Source of the DNA: Planctomycetota bacterium
GTDB lineage: Bacteria > Planctomycetota > Planctomycetia > Gemmatales > Gemmataceae
Direction of reading: 5' to 3'
NCBI GenBank assembly: GCA_009920765.1
Contig: RFZJ01000049.1
Span: 1-32,886 of the forward strand
Length of the DNA: 32,886 bases
The notes below the pieces were generated by a model. The model was not told the origin of the DNA. It saw nothing but the letters and a program-made list of their open reading frames with translations, and did not search any database. The translations under genes were made by a program, and so were the position numbers. This document shows, piece after piece, positions 1 to 9,521 of the stretch (the stretch's first letter is position 1; each line of letters opens with the position of its first letter).

Positions 1-1
1 A

Positions 2-1264
2 GATCGCCTATTGGCATCATTTCTCCCCAAAGCTTTCCGCAGGCCAGTTTCAGATGATGTTCGTAAAGAATATGTCGCCCGGGTAGAAGAGCGTTTAAAA
101 GTGGGCGATTGTTTTGAAACTGCAATGCGCTGGGCTTACCGCGCAGCATTGTGCTCCCCCGATTTCCTCTACCATGTCGAACCAGATAACAAACTTGATG
201 ATTATGCTCTTGCAAGCCGTTTGTCTTACTTCTTTTGGAACTCGATGCCCGATTCCCAACTGCTGGAACATGCCTCCAAGGGAAAGTTAAAATCCAAGGA
301 AATACTGCGTGGGGAAGTTGATCGGCTATTAAAAGACTCTCGCTCGCAGCGTTTCATCGACGATTTTTTGGGCCAATGGTTGAAGCTTAAGCAGATTGCG
401 GCCAACGATCCTGACCGTGGATTGTATCCAGAAGCGAACCCTTATTTGCAGGATTCAATGGTTGCAGAAACCCGGGCTTACTTCCGTGAACTGATTGAAA
501 AAAATCTGGATGCATCTCATATCGTGAAGTCTGACTTTGTCATGATCAACGAAAAGCTTGCAAAGCATTATGGCATCAGCGGAGTAAGCGGTGCGGAGAT
601 TCGAAAAGTTACTTTACCAAAAGATTGTCCCCGCGGAGGATTTCTGACTCAGGCAGCAATCTTAAAAGTAACCGCCAACGGCACAACCACATCGCCTGTA
701 CCACGCGGGGCTTTTGTTCTCGAACGCATTTTAGGGGAAAAGCCCGACCCACCACCGCCAAATATTCCCGCAGTAGAACCGGATGTTCAGGGAGCAACCA
801 CGATACGCGAGCAGCTTGCAAAACATCGTGCGGATCCTTCCTGCGCCTCATGCCATGCCAAGTTTGATCCGCCCGGTTTTGCACTTGAATCATTTGATGT
901 GATTGGAGGGTTCCGCACCCGCTATCGCTCCATAGGCGAAGGCGATAAAGCAGAGCGTGGCCCCATTGATCCGTTCATTAACATCAAGTTCAAGCTAGGA
1001 CAGGCGGTTGATCCTTCAGGTGTAATGCTTGAGGATAAACAATTCAAAGATATCAAAGAGTTGCAAGAAATCCTTGCTGCAAAACCTGAACGTTTGCTGA
1101 AAAATCTGCTGGAACAATTTGCAGTGTATGGCACTGGCAGGCCAATTGCTTTTAGTGATCGGGATCAAATTGCAATCCTGGTTGAAAACACCATGAAGAA
1201 CAAGGCTGGAATTCGAACCCTGCTACAAGAATTCGCACAAAGTGAATTGTTTCAGACCCGCTGA
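2..1264 (+). CDS. DUF1592/DUF1588/DUF1585 planctomycete cytochrome-type protein, C-terminal part (5' truncated by window)
   Basis: The reading frame is open from base 2, so the gene begins outside the window; the TTG at 11 is not a believable start. The first visible residues (DRLLASFLPKAFRRPVSDD) look like the DUF1595 segment that precedes DUF1592. DUF1592 follows over about residues 35-160 (numbered from base 11; RLSYFFWNSMPD, FLGQWLKLK), then DUF1588 over about 205-310 ending in a CASCH haem-c-type motif (DPSCASCHAKFDPPGFALE), then DUF1585 over about 340-415 (LLEQFAVYGTGRP). These domains occur together in large secreted planctomycete proteins, usually with an N-terminal cytochrome c (PSCyt) domain that would lie off the window. 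Biochemical role is unknown; electron transfer coupled to polymer breakdown has been suggested for such proteins. The next gene starts 23 bp downstream on the same strand. Confidence 0.92.
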   Translation, partial: DRLLASFLPKAFRRPVSDDVRKEYVARVEERLKVGDCFETAMRWAYRAALCSPDFLYHVEPDNKLDDYALASRLSYFFWNSMPDSQLLEHASKGKLKSKEILRGEVDRLLKDSRSQRFIDDFLGQWLKLKQIAANDPDRGLYPEANPYLQDSMVAETRAYFRELIEKNLDASHIVKSDFVMINEKLAKHYGISGVSGAEIRKVTLPKDCPRGGFLTQAAILKVTANGTTTSPVPRGAFVLERILGEKPDPPPPNIPAVEPDVQGATTIREQLAKHRADPSCASCHAKFDPPGFALESFDVIGGFRTRYRSIGEGDKAERGPIDPFINIKFKLGQAVDPSGVMLEDKQFKDIKELQEILAAKPERLLKNLLEQFAVYGTGRPIAFSDRDQIAILVENTMKNKAGIRTLLQEFAQSELFQTR

Positions 1265-1287
1265 AAATTTTATCCAGGCTGATTATC

Positions 1288-1854
1288 ATGACTATTTCAA
1301 ATGCATTCATTAAAACCGCTTTGGCCGTTACCTTCTTACTTGCAACATCATATGTTAATGCAGAAGAAACAAAGACCAAGGTTCGCCTATTTGGAGTTTT
1401 CTCGCCTGACCGAGAAAAAGACCTCCGAAAAATTACGGATGAATGGACTGACATCAAACTAGAGTCGATCGATTTCAAATATGCAGAGGGTGTTTTTGTT
1501 TTCGATGCCGAAAAACTTTTCCCAAAGGCCAAACCTGAGCAAATCATCACCAACTTAGATAACAAACTTCGCACCGCAAGCAACAGCACCTTTGGGATCA
1601 AGCCTCTTTCAACCGTGGCAAAAGATAAACTTGTTCGGATTGAAATCGGAGTGGTTGGCCTCGATTGCAAGGCCTGCAGTTTTGCAGCATACAATATAAT
1701 TGCTGGCATTGATGGGGTTGAACAAGCCACCAGCAGTTTTAAAGATGGATTGATAACCGCATTAATCGATCCTGCTAAAACACAAAAAGCTGTTTTGGAG
1801 GAAACTCTAAAAAAGCGCAATGTAACACTTAAACAAGATCAGGTTACCAAATAA
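1288..1854 (+). CDS. Secreted heavy-metal-associated (HMA)-like protein with one intact and one degenerate domain
   Basis: 188 residues. Residues 1-25 form a signal peptide ending near VNA. Residues about 115-180 resemble an HMA ferredoxin-like fold: VRIEIGVVGLDCKACSF with CxxC at C127/C130, followed by a helix, then GVEQATSSFKDGLITALID, the usual beta pattern after the metal loop. Residues about 31-98 appear to be a second copy of the same fold (KVRLFGVFSPDREKDLRKI, then a FDAEKL strand) in which the CxxC is absent. Family knowledge suggests soft-metal (copper or mercury class) binding in the periplasm or at the cell surface; the actual metal is unknown. It follows the DUF1592-family gene by 23 bp and may be co-transcribed with it. 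It converges on the minus-strand gene ending 10 bp away. Confidence 0.75.
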   Translation: MTISNAFIKTALAVTFLLATSYVNAEETKTKVRLFGVFSPDREKDLRKITDEWTDIKLESIDFKYAEGVFVFDAEKLFPKAKPEQIITNLDNKLRTASNSTFGIKPLSTVAKDKLVRIEIGVVGLDCKACSFAAYNIIAGIDGVEQATSSFKDGLITALIDPAKTQKAVLEETLKKRNVTLKQDQVTK

Positions 1855-1864
1855 AATCCTTCAA

Positions 1865-4800
1865 CTACTCTTTCCTTTTTTGGACCACAGGCTGATTATC
1901 CACCCAGCGCTTTAAAAGCAGATACCCTTCATCGGTTGGGGTGTAACGCCTGCCTCCCTGATGACCATCTTCCTGCGCATCCTCCACGTTCAAAGGTTTG
2001 CGAAGTACTTTGCTCTTGGGAAGATTCGACAAGTCCACCCGTTTTTGCATGAGTCGATAGTTTGTCAATAAATTTGCAGTCGAAATATAACCAAACTCAT
2101 CTGCCGGCAAAAGAGTGAGAGAGGGAACCTTACCAGGAACTGCATGGCAAGCCAGGCAACTTTTTGAATCTTCCCGCTTCTGCCTAACCAATTCGGGCAT
2201 GACATAATCGCGGAAATAAACGACATCATCAAGCTGGGCTTTGGTCGGTTGGGGAGTTCCATCAGAAGCCAATGAAATAGAGGGGTCTTTTTCTTTTCGT
2301 AGCGCATCCATCAATTCAGGCAAGAACTTTTCAGTTCCCTGTTTCAGGACATTTTCAGCAATCTTTTTCAGTTCTCCAACCTTTTCAAATTCTAAAACTT
2401 TGGTTAGGGCATTAAGCACCTCGGGGTTTCGCCGCAATGCTGTTTGATTTGCCATTTTTACAGCCAAGGCATGGGTTGAAGGGTCTGCATTTGGCCCAAG
2501 CTGATCCAGATAAAGTTGCAAGGCACGATCCTTGATTGTCAAACTTTGATCTGCAGCATCAGGCTTTCCATCAGGTTTAACTTTTGTTTCAGCCATGCCC
2601 TTGTGAGATAAAATCCACGAGATGCTTCGAATCCAAAGATGAGCTTCAAGCGGATTAAATGTTTTCGAGGGGAAGTAACTTCGGAAAACAAGATCATTTT
2701 GCAAATCCGGATTGGTTGCAAGTACTTCGCCAATACCTTCTGCAAGGTACCAATTCGCAGCGGATGTTTTTTCTGCTTCTGCTTTCTTAGCAGGGTCCGG
2801 AATCGCTGCAATAGCCTCGGGTGATTGATATTTTTCGAATTTTGGAATGATGAGATTAAAAAAGTTCCGCTGCTGCTCTTCGGTTGTGGGTATCACCCAA
2901 TTAACCTTGGCCCAAAGGCGAAGAATGGGGTCAGAAATCTGAGCCCTTCGTGGTGGCTCCAAGGCGCCTCGCATAATCTGAGCTATCTGGGGCTCGACCA
3001 ATTCAGGCACCGCTGCCAGCTTAACTAATCGTGGATCTGTGATTGCTTTTGAAGCCAATTCCCTTAAAGGTTCGGGACCTTTCAAGGAGTAATTAACCAC
3101 GAAATCACCCAGGTCACGATTGGGAATACCAGTCGCTGCTTCCAAACCCAGTCGCACCAAATCTAAATCCTTTTCCTCTTTGCTGGATTCCAAATACGAT
3201 AACAAGGCATTACCAAACAACTGCCCTGCCCCGGGCGTTGCGTATCCCATCTGCCCCGGACCACCATCACCACCAGAATATGTATAAAAGATTCCTGCTA
3301 TGCCAACTAATCGTTTGACCAACCGATTGCGACTTTCTGGGCCGGCATTTTCAAGCCTGTCATTAAGCATCGTAATCAGGCTCGCTAGTTCTTTGTATTG
3401 GTGTGAGCGCGAAGCATTCGCCCTATGGCCGTTGGCAATAAACAAGGCATGGCTTGAATAACGATTACTGTACTCCACCAGGGAATTGGGCTCTGCTGTT
3501 TCCAACATGCGTGCCCAGGAAGCATTGATTGCATTTCGTATGGGCGGGTTCCATACCCACCACTGCCAGGCAGCCTTGACAGCCCAGGCACGTACTGCAG
3601 GATGGGAATCTTTGGTAAATGCGTGATCGAAAAGTTTACCTAATTTTTCCCAATCCACCTTGGAACCCGAAAGGACGGCATCAGCACGCATATTGAGAAC
3701 TTGCATCAACGATTCCCGTGCGTAGTCATCCCCCGTAGATGCGATTTCATAAACCAAATCCCAACCTTTATCATCAAGAAGAGTCTGCCGAAAGCCCCAG
3801 ATCGCAGCATCGCGAACCATGCGTACTGGGTCTGATAAACCTGCTTTTAATGCGTTCAAGGCCCCTTCGTGATGAAGGGATCCAAAGCCAATCATGGCCC
3901 AATAACGCACACCAGCATTTGCATGCTTGGCTGCTTCAACCAATTGAACAAGATCTTTTTCATTTCCATGCAATGCAACATCCCTGGTTTTTTTTACAAT
4001 CGCAGGCAACGAGTTGTTTTTAATGGCAACATCTTCATCTACATCTTTTTTTGCGGGATAGATCCGAGCCAAAGCATGAAGGGCGTACGCCGAGGTTACG
4101 AATCCAGTTTGGGCAGCACGATTCCAGCGGCCCGATGGATCTTGCATTGCTAATAGCGCCTTTACACCTTTTGCCACCACCTTGTCATCTTTGCCACGCC
4201 CTGCACTCGTTAGGCCCATGATGGCCAGAGCTGTTGGAGCGGGATCAGAGGGCTCAACGCTTTTTCCTTTTTTGGATATACCTTTTCCATCAGGATCAAA
4301 ACCCCATGAACCATCTTCATTTTGGATGCGAACCAGGCGGGCTTCATCTTCTGAAATTACTTTTTTCACATCTGCAATAAATTGTGCGATTGACTGGGCA
4401 TTTGCAGGCTTCTTGTCTAATTCAGTCGCCTTGCGAAGTTCTTGTTCATATTTGCCTATGGGAAAGATTCGATGAAAATAATCAAGCCTAAGCGCAACAT
4501 CATCGGTGAATTTAGGTTGCACAGCGAGCACCTTGCGGGCTTTATCCTCGAGAGCACGAAAGTATTCGGGCTTCGAGTGTTTTTGCCAGGCAGCTTGAAG
4601 GATTTCAGAAGAGAAAACATAAACGATCACCTGCCCAACATTAGAGCCAGGCCCTGCAGCATTGATGCCACCCGGTTCTCCCGTTTGAAGTACAAAGTTG
4701 CTTGTGCGCAATTGCATTGCTGAGTGCAATTTCAAAGATGGCAGAACGCGCTCTGCATGAACAATATTAAAGCCCGCAGCTCGTGTACCGGCTGGCCCAT

Positions 4801-6112
4801 CACCAAGATCTAGTGGCGCAAGGCTTGTATTATTTGCTGCATCCTTTAATTCATTCGTGGGTCGCAGGCATTCATACATGACATTGCGAAGATGCCAGAA
4901 GTTCTGGACATTTTCCAGTTTATAGCCATTTGATATGGGAACTGCAGGGCCCCAGACTCCCGATTGCGTATGGCAACTCATGCAGTTGGTGCCAAGCAGA
5001 TTACCTGTATCGCGAATACGGCGTTCAACGCTCGCCCCCCTTGGACGGTTTGTCAACCAAGCATCGACTTGGCCGATTTGTGTGTACATCCCTTGGCGAA
5101 TTGCCAAGCGCGGATCCTCATAGGGGCCTGCCTTTAGTAATCGAATTTGCAACTGATATCCCGGCGCATTTGCCTCTACGCGAAGGTAATAAACTTCGCC
5201 GGGTTTAAGCGTTCTGCAAATATTCGCACGGTGAGATTCATCCTGTTGATGGGTCCTCTCATTTGCATCGGCACCGTCACGATATTCCAACATCACCAAG
5301 GACCCAATGGCCTCAGAGGTTTTCTTTGCATCCTTATTAATCTGATAACAACGAATCCTATGGGCGATCAATGGATTGGGCATGCTTAACTGTGCGGTTA
5401 ATAACCGCTGCTCGGTTCCCTTATAGACAAACTTATACCAGTCTTCCCCCGATTGGCCGACTTTTCCATTATCAAAAAACTCCAGATCATCAGCACCGCC
5501 CAAGATCTCCCAGGTGCGTACTGCATTTCCTGAAGCAGGGCTCAATTCAATCGTCTGGGCGAGTTCGGGCAAATCATTTGGCTCGTATTCAAATACGGTA
5601 CGATGGTCGTCCTCATCTTTGGAATTAACGACAAGAGGTGTGACTTGAATAGTCATCAAAGCCTTGGTGCCCTCGGGCCAAGCAGTGATTTTAGGCAGTG
5701 GGAAAAGTTTAGGCGTATTACCTTTTTCCCGCCATCGTATGCTTGCATTACCTATCGGTTCTTCATCAACCACGGGTGTAATTCGAAGGGTGTACTTGCC
5801 AGAAACAGGTGCCCGGTAAGTCATATAAATATCACCATCTAAGGCATGAAGAATCTTGCGCCAGTTGGCAGCGCTGGGCACTCCTTCAGGGCATTGCCAT
5901 TCAACTGCAACACGACCATTGACTGGTAATTTCGAAGGCTCATTAATGCGAACAGAAATCTCTACTGCTTCATTCGCTTTAAGATCGTGAACCTGCTGCA
6001 GAGTATCAACAAGAGTCACAGTCGAACCACTTATCTGCAAAGGTATATTCAACAACAGCAATAATAGTGTCAGAAACAAAAAACACTTAGCCATCGAATG
6101 AAAACTAGCCAT
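1865..6112 (-). CDS. Giant secreted protein: PPC-like domain, cytochrome-c motif, terpenoid-cyclase-like repeats, HEAT-like repeats, C-terminal cytochrome-c motif
   Basis: The ATG at 6112 is preferred over the TTG at 6133: it has GGAG 10 bp upstream and directly opens a signal peptide (MASFHSMAKCFLFLTLLLLL). The product is 1415 residues. From the N-terminus: beta-rich segments; a PPC-like domain around 180-330 (EYEPNDLPELAQ, GEDWYKFVY); a CMSCH haem motif near 376-380; around 580-680 alpha/alpha-toroid repeats of the prenyltransferase/squalene-cyclase type (NEDGSWGFDPDG, MQDPSGRWNRAAQTGFVTS); HEAT-like helical repeats around 715-830 (AGVRYWAMIGFG, VRDAAIWGF); a helical region; and a second haem motif CLACH near 1316-1320. 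Planctomycetes carry many large secreted proteins with PSCyt motifs; the role is unknown, probably redox-linked at the envelope. No active-site acid motif of a true cyclase was recognised, so the toroid may only bind. Upstream lies a divergent promoter region. Confidence 0.85.
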   Translation of the reverse strand: MASFHSMAKCFLFLTLLLLLLNIPLQISGSTVTLVDTLQQVHDLKANEAVEISVRINEPSKLPVNGRVAVEWQCPEGVPSAANWRKILHALDGDIYMTYRAPVSGKYTLRITPVVDEEPIGNASIRWREKGNTPKLFPLPKITAWPEGTKALMTIQVTPLVVNSKDEDDHRTVFEYEPNDLPELAQTIELSPASGNAVRTWEILGGADDLEFFDNGKVGQSGEDWYKFVYKGTEQRLLTAQLSMPNPLIAHRIRCYQINKDAKKTSEAIGSLVMLEYRDGADANERTHQQDESHRANICRTLKPGEVYYLRVEANAPGYQLQIRLLKAGPYEDPRLAIRQGMYTQIGQVDAWLTNRPRGASVERRIRDTGNLLGTNCMSCHTQSGVWGPAVPISNGYKLENVQNFWHLRNVMYECLRPTNELKDAANNTSLAPLDLGDGPAGTRAAGFNIVHAERVLPSLKLHSAMQLRTSNFVLQTGEPGGINAAGPGSNVGQVIVYVFSSEILQAAWQKHSKPEYFRALEDKARKVLAVQPKFTDDVALRLDYFHRIFPIGKYEQELRKATELDKKPANAQSIAQFIADVKKVISEDEARLVRIQNEDGSWGFDPDGKGISKKGKSVEPSDPAPTALAIMGLTSAGRGKDDKVVAKGVKALLAMQDPSGRWNRAAQTGFVTSAYALHALARIYPAKKDVDEDVAIKNNSLPAIVKKTRDVALHGNEKDLVQLVEAAKHANAGVRYWAMIGFGSLHHEGALNALKAGLSDPVRMVRDAAIWGFRQTLLDDKGWDLVYEIASTGDDYARESLMQVLNMRADAVLSGSKVDWEKLGKLFDHAFTKDSHPAVRAWAVKAAWQWWVWNPPIRNAINASWARMLETAEPNSLVEYSNRYSSHALFIANGHRANASRSHQYKELASLITMLNDRLENAGPESRNRLVKRLVGIAGIFYTYSGGDGGPGQMGYATPGAGQLFGNALLSYLESSKEEKDLDLVRLGLEAATGIPNRDLGDFVVNYSLKGPEPLRELASKAITDPRLVKLAAVPELVEPQIAQIMRGALEPPRRAQISDPILRLWAKVNWVIPTTEEQQRNFFNLIIPKFEKYQSPEAIAAIPDPAKKAEAEKTSAANWYLAEGIGEVLATNPDLQNDLVFRSYFPSKTFNPLEAHLWIRSISWILSHKGMAETKVKPDGKPDAADQSLTIKDRALQLYLDQLGPNADPSTHALAVKMANQTALRRNPEVLNALTKVLEFEKVGELKKIAENVLKQGTEKFLPELMDALRKEKDPSISLASDGTPQPTKAQLDDVVYFRDYVMPELVRQKREDSKSCLACHAVPGKVPSLTLLPADEFGYISTANLLTNYRLMQKRVDLSNLPKSKVLRKPLNVEDAQEDGHQGGRRYTPTDEGYLLLKRWVDNQPVVQKRKE

Positions 6113-6266
6113 ATGAAATAAACTCCGATGCAACGTTATATCTGGTAATTACTATGTCAGGCAGGCAATAATAAGATTTCATCTTAAAACAACTATTGGT
6201 AAAATACCAGAAAGATACAGTGTACATCGAGTCGTTGTTTTTCTGCAATAATTTGCCATCATCCCC

Positions 6267-6295
6267 TTGATAATTGTAACACGCACCTGTTATTT
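6267..6295 (+). promoter_or_regulatory. Possible sigma70-type promoter before the NTF2-like gene
   Basis: TTGATA at 6267-6272 (five of six to the -35 consensus), a 17-bp spacer, and a poor -10 (TTATTT, 6290-6295) lie in the divergent gap between 6112 and 6322. The predicted start of transcription falls just before the Shine-Dalgarno AAGGA at 6310-6314. The gap also holds a short inverted repeat, TGGTA-AAA-TACCA, at 6197-6209. Weak because the -10 box is poor. Confidence 0.25.
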
Positions 6296-6321
6296 GACTT
6301 AAAAACCCAAAGGAAAGAACG

Positions 6322-6801
6322 ATGAAAATACTGTTTTCCATGCTTAAATTACTTGGAGTTTTGGTGGTGACGATTGGAATTGCTACCGAGACAAACGCCC
6401 AGGCGCCCAAATCTCAGGAAGGCATCGCCGCCAGCATTAAGGCGCTCTCCAACGATTGGTCTACTGCAATGCTAAAGGGCGATGCCAGTATTCTTGAACG
6501 AATCTGGGCCACTGATTTCATCTATGTTGAACCAAATGGAAAAAGGTTCAACAAAGTTGAAGGAATCGCAGGGATGAAAAATAGTACGGAAAAACTTACT
6601 TCTGCGGTGGCTGGCTCGATTGATGTTCGTGTTTATGGTGGTGGAACCGTTGCAGTTGATATCGGCGACTACAAAGAAGCCGGCATGGATAAGGACGGCA
6701 AGCCTTTCGAAAGATTGTCCCGCTTCACCAATGTATGGGTTCTAAAAGAAGGTAAATGGCAATGCGTCAGCGGCCATGCCTCAAGTGTACCGGTAAAATA
6801 A
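6322..6801 (+). CDS. Secreted NTF2-like/SnoaL-type (DUF4440-like) protein
   Basis: 159 residues, with a good ribosome binding site (AAGGA at 6310-6314, 7 bp before the ATG). Residues 1-27 form a signal peptide ending in TNAQA. The mature part has the DUF4440/SnoaL pattern: a long first helix (ASIKALSNDWSTAMLKGD), then LERIWATDFIYVEPNGKRFNK, a glycine-rich strand, and the final strands RFTNVWVLKEGKWQCVSGHAS. This cone-shaped fold is used by steroid isomerases, polyketide cyclases and many proteins of unknown ligand; no catalytic residue set could be assigned here. Transcribed divergently from the giant cytochrome-type gene and followed 89 bp later by the glycosidase gene on the same strand. 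Confidence 0.8.
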   Translation: MKILFSMLKLLGVLVVTIGIATETNAQAPKSQEGIAASIKALSNDWSTAMLKGDASILERIWATDFIYVEPNGKRFNKVEGIAGMKNSTEKLTSAVAGSIDVRVYGGGTVAVDIGDYKEAGMDKDGKPFERLSRFTNVWVLKEGKWQCVSGHASSVPVK

Positions 6802-6890
6802 AGATAACAATTTATAAAAGTCTTCCCAGAGCTAAGGTTCTTGATTTTTAAAGCATTAGAAACTCCATCTTGTTTTTTGAAAGTACCATC

Positions 6891-9509
6891 ATGCGATTCA
6901 TAACTCTTGGAATCTTTGTTTTATCTTTCATGTTGCTTGCGGAAAGCCAGTTGCTTTCTCAAAACAAGCCTACCATCGATGATTGCCCTAACTTTCGGAT
7001 TCGAGCAAGAATAGTATCCACGGCAGGCAAAACACCAGAGCCCAAGACAAAATTCACCTATACATTCCCCCACAAGGGAAAAAGTTCTTTCTCAAACGGT
7101 TCCGATTGGTCGGACTGGATTGATTTTGGAAAGGAACAAATTGAAGCAACACTTAAAACTTATCCCGCAAATTATTCAAATCGATATCCTGTTGTGACAT
7201 CGCTCTCTGTCTCTGGAGTTGTTGATCCAACCTTGGTAGATGCCGAAGTCAAATTTGCGGGGCAGGAAAAATCCTTGAACCTCAAGGCTGAATTGTTTGG
7301 CAGTCGCATGGGTCTACTGGTTTGGAAGGAAACAGATGGTACCCCGCAGGTAGACACAATGGCAGGTTACAACAGGCGATACTGGAAACATCTTGAAAAA
7401 GTCACCATACCAAAGAATGAAAGGCCTAGATTATTTCCCATAGTCGATCGGCTAATCGGTGGAAGCGATGACAGGATCGAATGGCGTGAAGGAATCGATC
7501 AATTAAACCGGGCAGGTTTTTCTGCAATCATGTTGCCCGCTGACAAACGTATTCGCCAACTGCTGCTTGATGTTGGACAAACAAAAACCGCCTGGGCCAC
7601 CTATAGCCCTCCGGGTTATGCTAATGACCATGTGATCAAGGAACCTAAATCAGAACTGGAAAAATGGGCAACCTCGATTGCCAAGCCATATCGGGATGCT
7701 GGGTATGCTGCAAAAGACATGGCAATGTTTGCACTTTCGGATGAACCCGGGTGGTACTATCCAAGTGCATTTAGTGCACTTTCAAAAAACGAAGCCGCTT
7801 TGGATCGTTTCCGCAAATATTTAAAGCAACAGGGACTGAACCCCTCGGATATTGGTGAAAAAGAATGGTCCAATGTACAACCTGCGGGCCGTAGCAAAGC
7901 TACCCACCTTGAAGGCAAAAAACTATTCTACTGGACCATGCGATTTTTTTCTTGGGATTCCTCACGCCATTTTGCCGACGCTACAAGGGCGCTGGAAAAG
8001 GAGTTTTATGAAGGATTGCCAATCTACACGAATTGGAATTTTTTTGCAGGACGCTCATATGTCCCCGGCCCAGTTGCAAACAACCGTGATAAAACGAGCG
8101 AGGATGCTGCAATGGGTGGGCATGATTGGTTTGAATTCGGCCGTATGCGCGGGGGTACCATGCTATGGACAGAGGATTGGTTTGGAGATTCAAAGGCATA
8201 CCAATGGAGTTTTTACAGTTCGAAATTGCGATGTGCCGCTGAAAAAGGTGGCGTGCAATTTGGTGCCTATGTCATTCCCAGAACCGCAGGTGATCGCCCT
8301 GATGGTATTGTTCAAAAAATTCTTACAGTGATTGGCAGTGGTGGAAAAGGAATCAAATACTTTGTTTTTGGCCCGGAATATAATTTTCCCGGAAACTGCT
8401 ATTCCGAGCGTGCGGCCATTCTTCCCAAAATGGCGGAAGCACACCGCATTATCGGTTCAGCAGAGGAATTACTATGGCCTGGCAAGCGCCCAAAGCCAGA
8501 GGTGGCGATCCTTATGCCCCGGTCCGCACAAATGTGGGATGCAAGGGAACAAAAAATAGCAAAGGGTTACAGCGATGCTACCAACCATAACCTGAACGCT
8601 GCCACTGTTGATTATCTTGCAGAGGTTTTTAATCTTTACCTCGCTCTGCAACATGAGAACATTCCGGTTGATTTTGTTGATGAAGAGGATCTTTTATCAA
8701 ATGGATTGAAACCCTACAAAGTGCTTTATGTAACCGCACCCAATATTCCGGATGAAGGCCAAAAAGCACTTTTAAGCTGGATCGACTCTGGTGGGCATCT
8801 GGTTACATCGCCTGGGGCAATGCGCTTTGACAGGTATGATGAACCCTCGAGTGTTTTCTGGAAAACAATCAAGCTGGAGGAATCAAAGCACGAAAGGTTA
8901 CATGTGCCGAACACCAACAGCCTTAAAATGGTGGATACTCTAATTGGAATGGACCAATCACAAGCTTCAGGATTACAAATACCCGGAACTCGAACGACAC
9001 TTGGGCCACCTACGAAAACAAACCCGAATACGCCTGTTTTTAAATCCGACAACTCTGCCGCAATTGCTGGATTAATTCATGGAAAAGGAAACATCACACA
9101 CTTTGCATTTTTTCCTGGGATTGCTTATTGGAGATCACAAAAAGGGTCAAAGGACGGGTTGCCAGTAGGTTTCAGTGAGGAATGTCGCAAGCTTATCACA
9201 AAACCGGTAATGAGCTCGCTCAAAAACAATAATAATTCCCTTCAAGTACAACTCTCCATGGATTCCGGGATGATTGAAACCCCATTGCTGATTTCAGAAA
9301 AAGGAATAGCCATGACCATGCTCAACTGGGGAGGCGAACCAGTCAGGAATCTCATGGCGAGTGTAAAGTGTGATTTCAAGCCTGTTGCAGTTACAAGTGT
9401 AAAACATGGTCCTATCCCATTCAAATACAAAGATCAGGATAAAACTTCCCCATCATTGGAATTTCAAATTCCGCTGGATGCCGTGGATGTAATTATGATC
9501 AAGCGTTGA
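6891..9509 (+). CDS. Secreted glycoside hydrolase, GH42-like TIM barrel plus beta-galactosidase trimerisation-like domain
   Basis: The ATG at 6891 is chosen over a TTG at 6870 because it directly opens the signal peptide (MRFITLGIFVLSFMLLAES); 872 residues. Residues about 25-185 are beta-rich, possibly carbohydrate binding. A TIM-barrel-like catalytic region spans about 190-530: ALSDEPGWYY places a candidate acid/base Glu at 285, and MLWTEDWFGD a candidate nucleophile Glu at 428, the two-glutamate arrangement of clan GH-A. Residues about 545-660 resemble the glutamine-amidotransferase-like trimerisation domain of GH42 (VAILMPRSAQMWD, YKVLYVTAPNIPDEG, LLSWIDSGGHLVTSPGA). A C-terminal beta domain ends the protein. 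Substrate unknown; a beta-linked galactoside or related sugar is likely if the GH42 relation holds. It converges, 12 bp apart, on a sialate O-acetylesterase gene, which fits joint glycan processing. Confidence 0.75.
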   Translation: MRFITLGIFVLSFMLLAESQLLSQNKPTIDDCPNFRIRARIVSTAGKTPEPKTKFTYTFPHKGKSSFSNGSDWSDWIDFGKEQIEATLKTYPANYSNRYPVVTSLSVSGVVDPTLVDAEVKFAGQEKSLNLKAELFGSRMGLLVWKETDGTPQVDTMAGYNRRYWKHLEKVTIPKNERPRLFPIVDRLIGGSDDRIEWREGIDQLNRAGFSAIMLPADKRIRQLLLDVGQTKTAWATYSPPGYANDHVIKEPKSELEKWATSIAKPYRDAGYAAKDMAMFALSDEPGWYYPSAFSALSKNEAALDRFRKYLKQQGLNPSDIGEKEWSNVQPAGRSKATHLEGKKLFYWTMRFFSWDSSRHFADATRALEKEFYEGLPIYTNWNFFAGRSYVPGPVANNRDKTSEDAAMGGHDWFEFGRMRGGTMLWTEDWFGDSKAYQWSFYSSKLRCAAEKGGVQFGAYVIPRTAGDRPDGIVQKILTVIGSGGKGIKYFVFGPEYNFPGNCYSERAAILPKMAEAHRIIGSAEELLWPGKRPKPEVAILMPRSAQMWDAREQKIAKGYSDATNHNLNAATVDYLAEVFNLYLALQHENIPVDFVDEEDLLSNGLKPYKVLYVTAPNIPDEGQKALLSWIDSGGHLVTSPGAMRFDRYDEPSSVFWKTIKLEESKHERLHVPNTNSLKMVDTLIGMDQSQASGLQIPGTRTTLGPPTKTNPNTPVFKSDNSAAIAGLIHGKGNITHFAFFPGIAYWRSQKGSKDGLPVGFSEECRKLITKPVMSSLKNNNNSLQVQLSMDSGMIETPLLISEKGIAMTMLNWGGEPVRNLMASVKCDFKPVAVTSVKHGPIPFKYKDQDKTSPSLEFQIPLDAVDVIMIKR

Positions 9510-9521
9510 AAAGTATTTTTC

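Noticed and set aside
1152..1820. 222-codon minus-strand frame opposite the HMA-like gene
   Set aside because: Antisense shadow; the plus frame has a signal peptide and the CxxC motif, while the minus translation shows none.
6145..6152. GTAATTAC palindrome in the divergent gap before 6322
   Set aside because: Only 8 bp, expected by chance in A/T-rich intergenic DNA.
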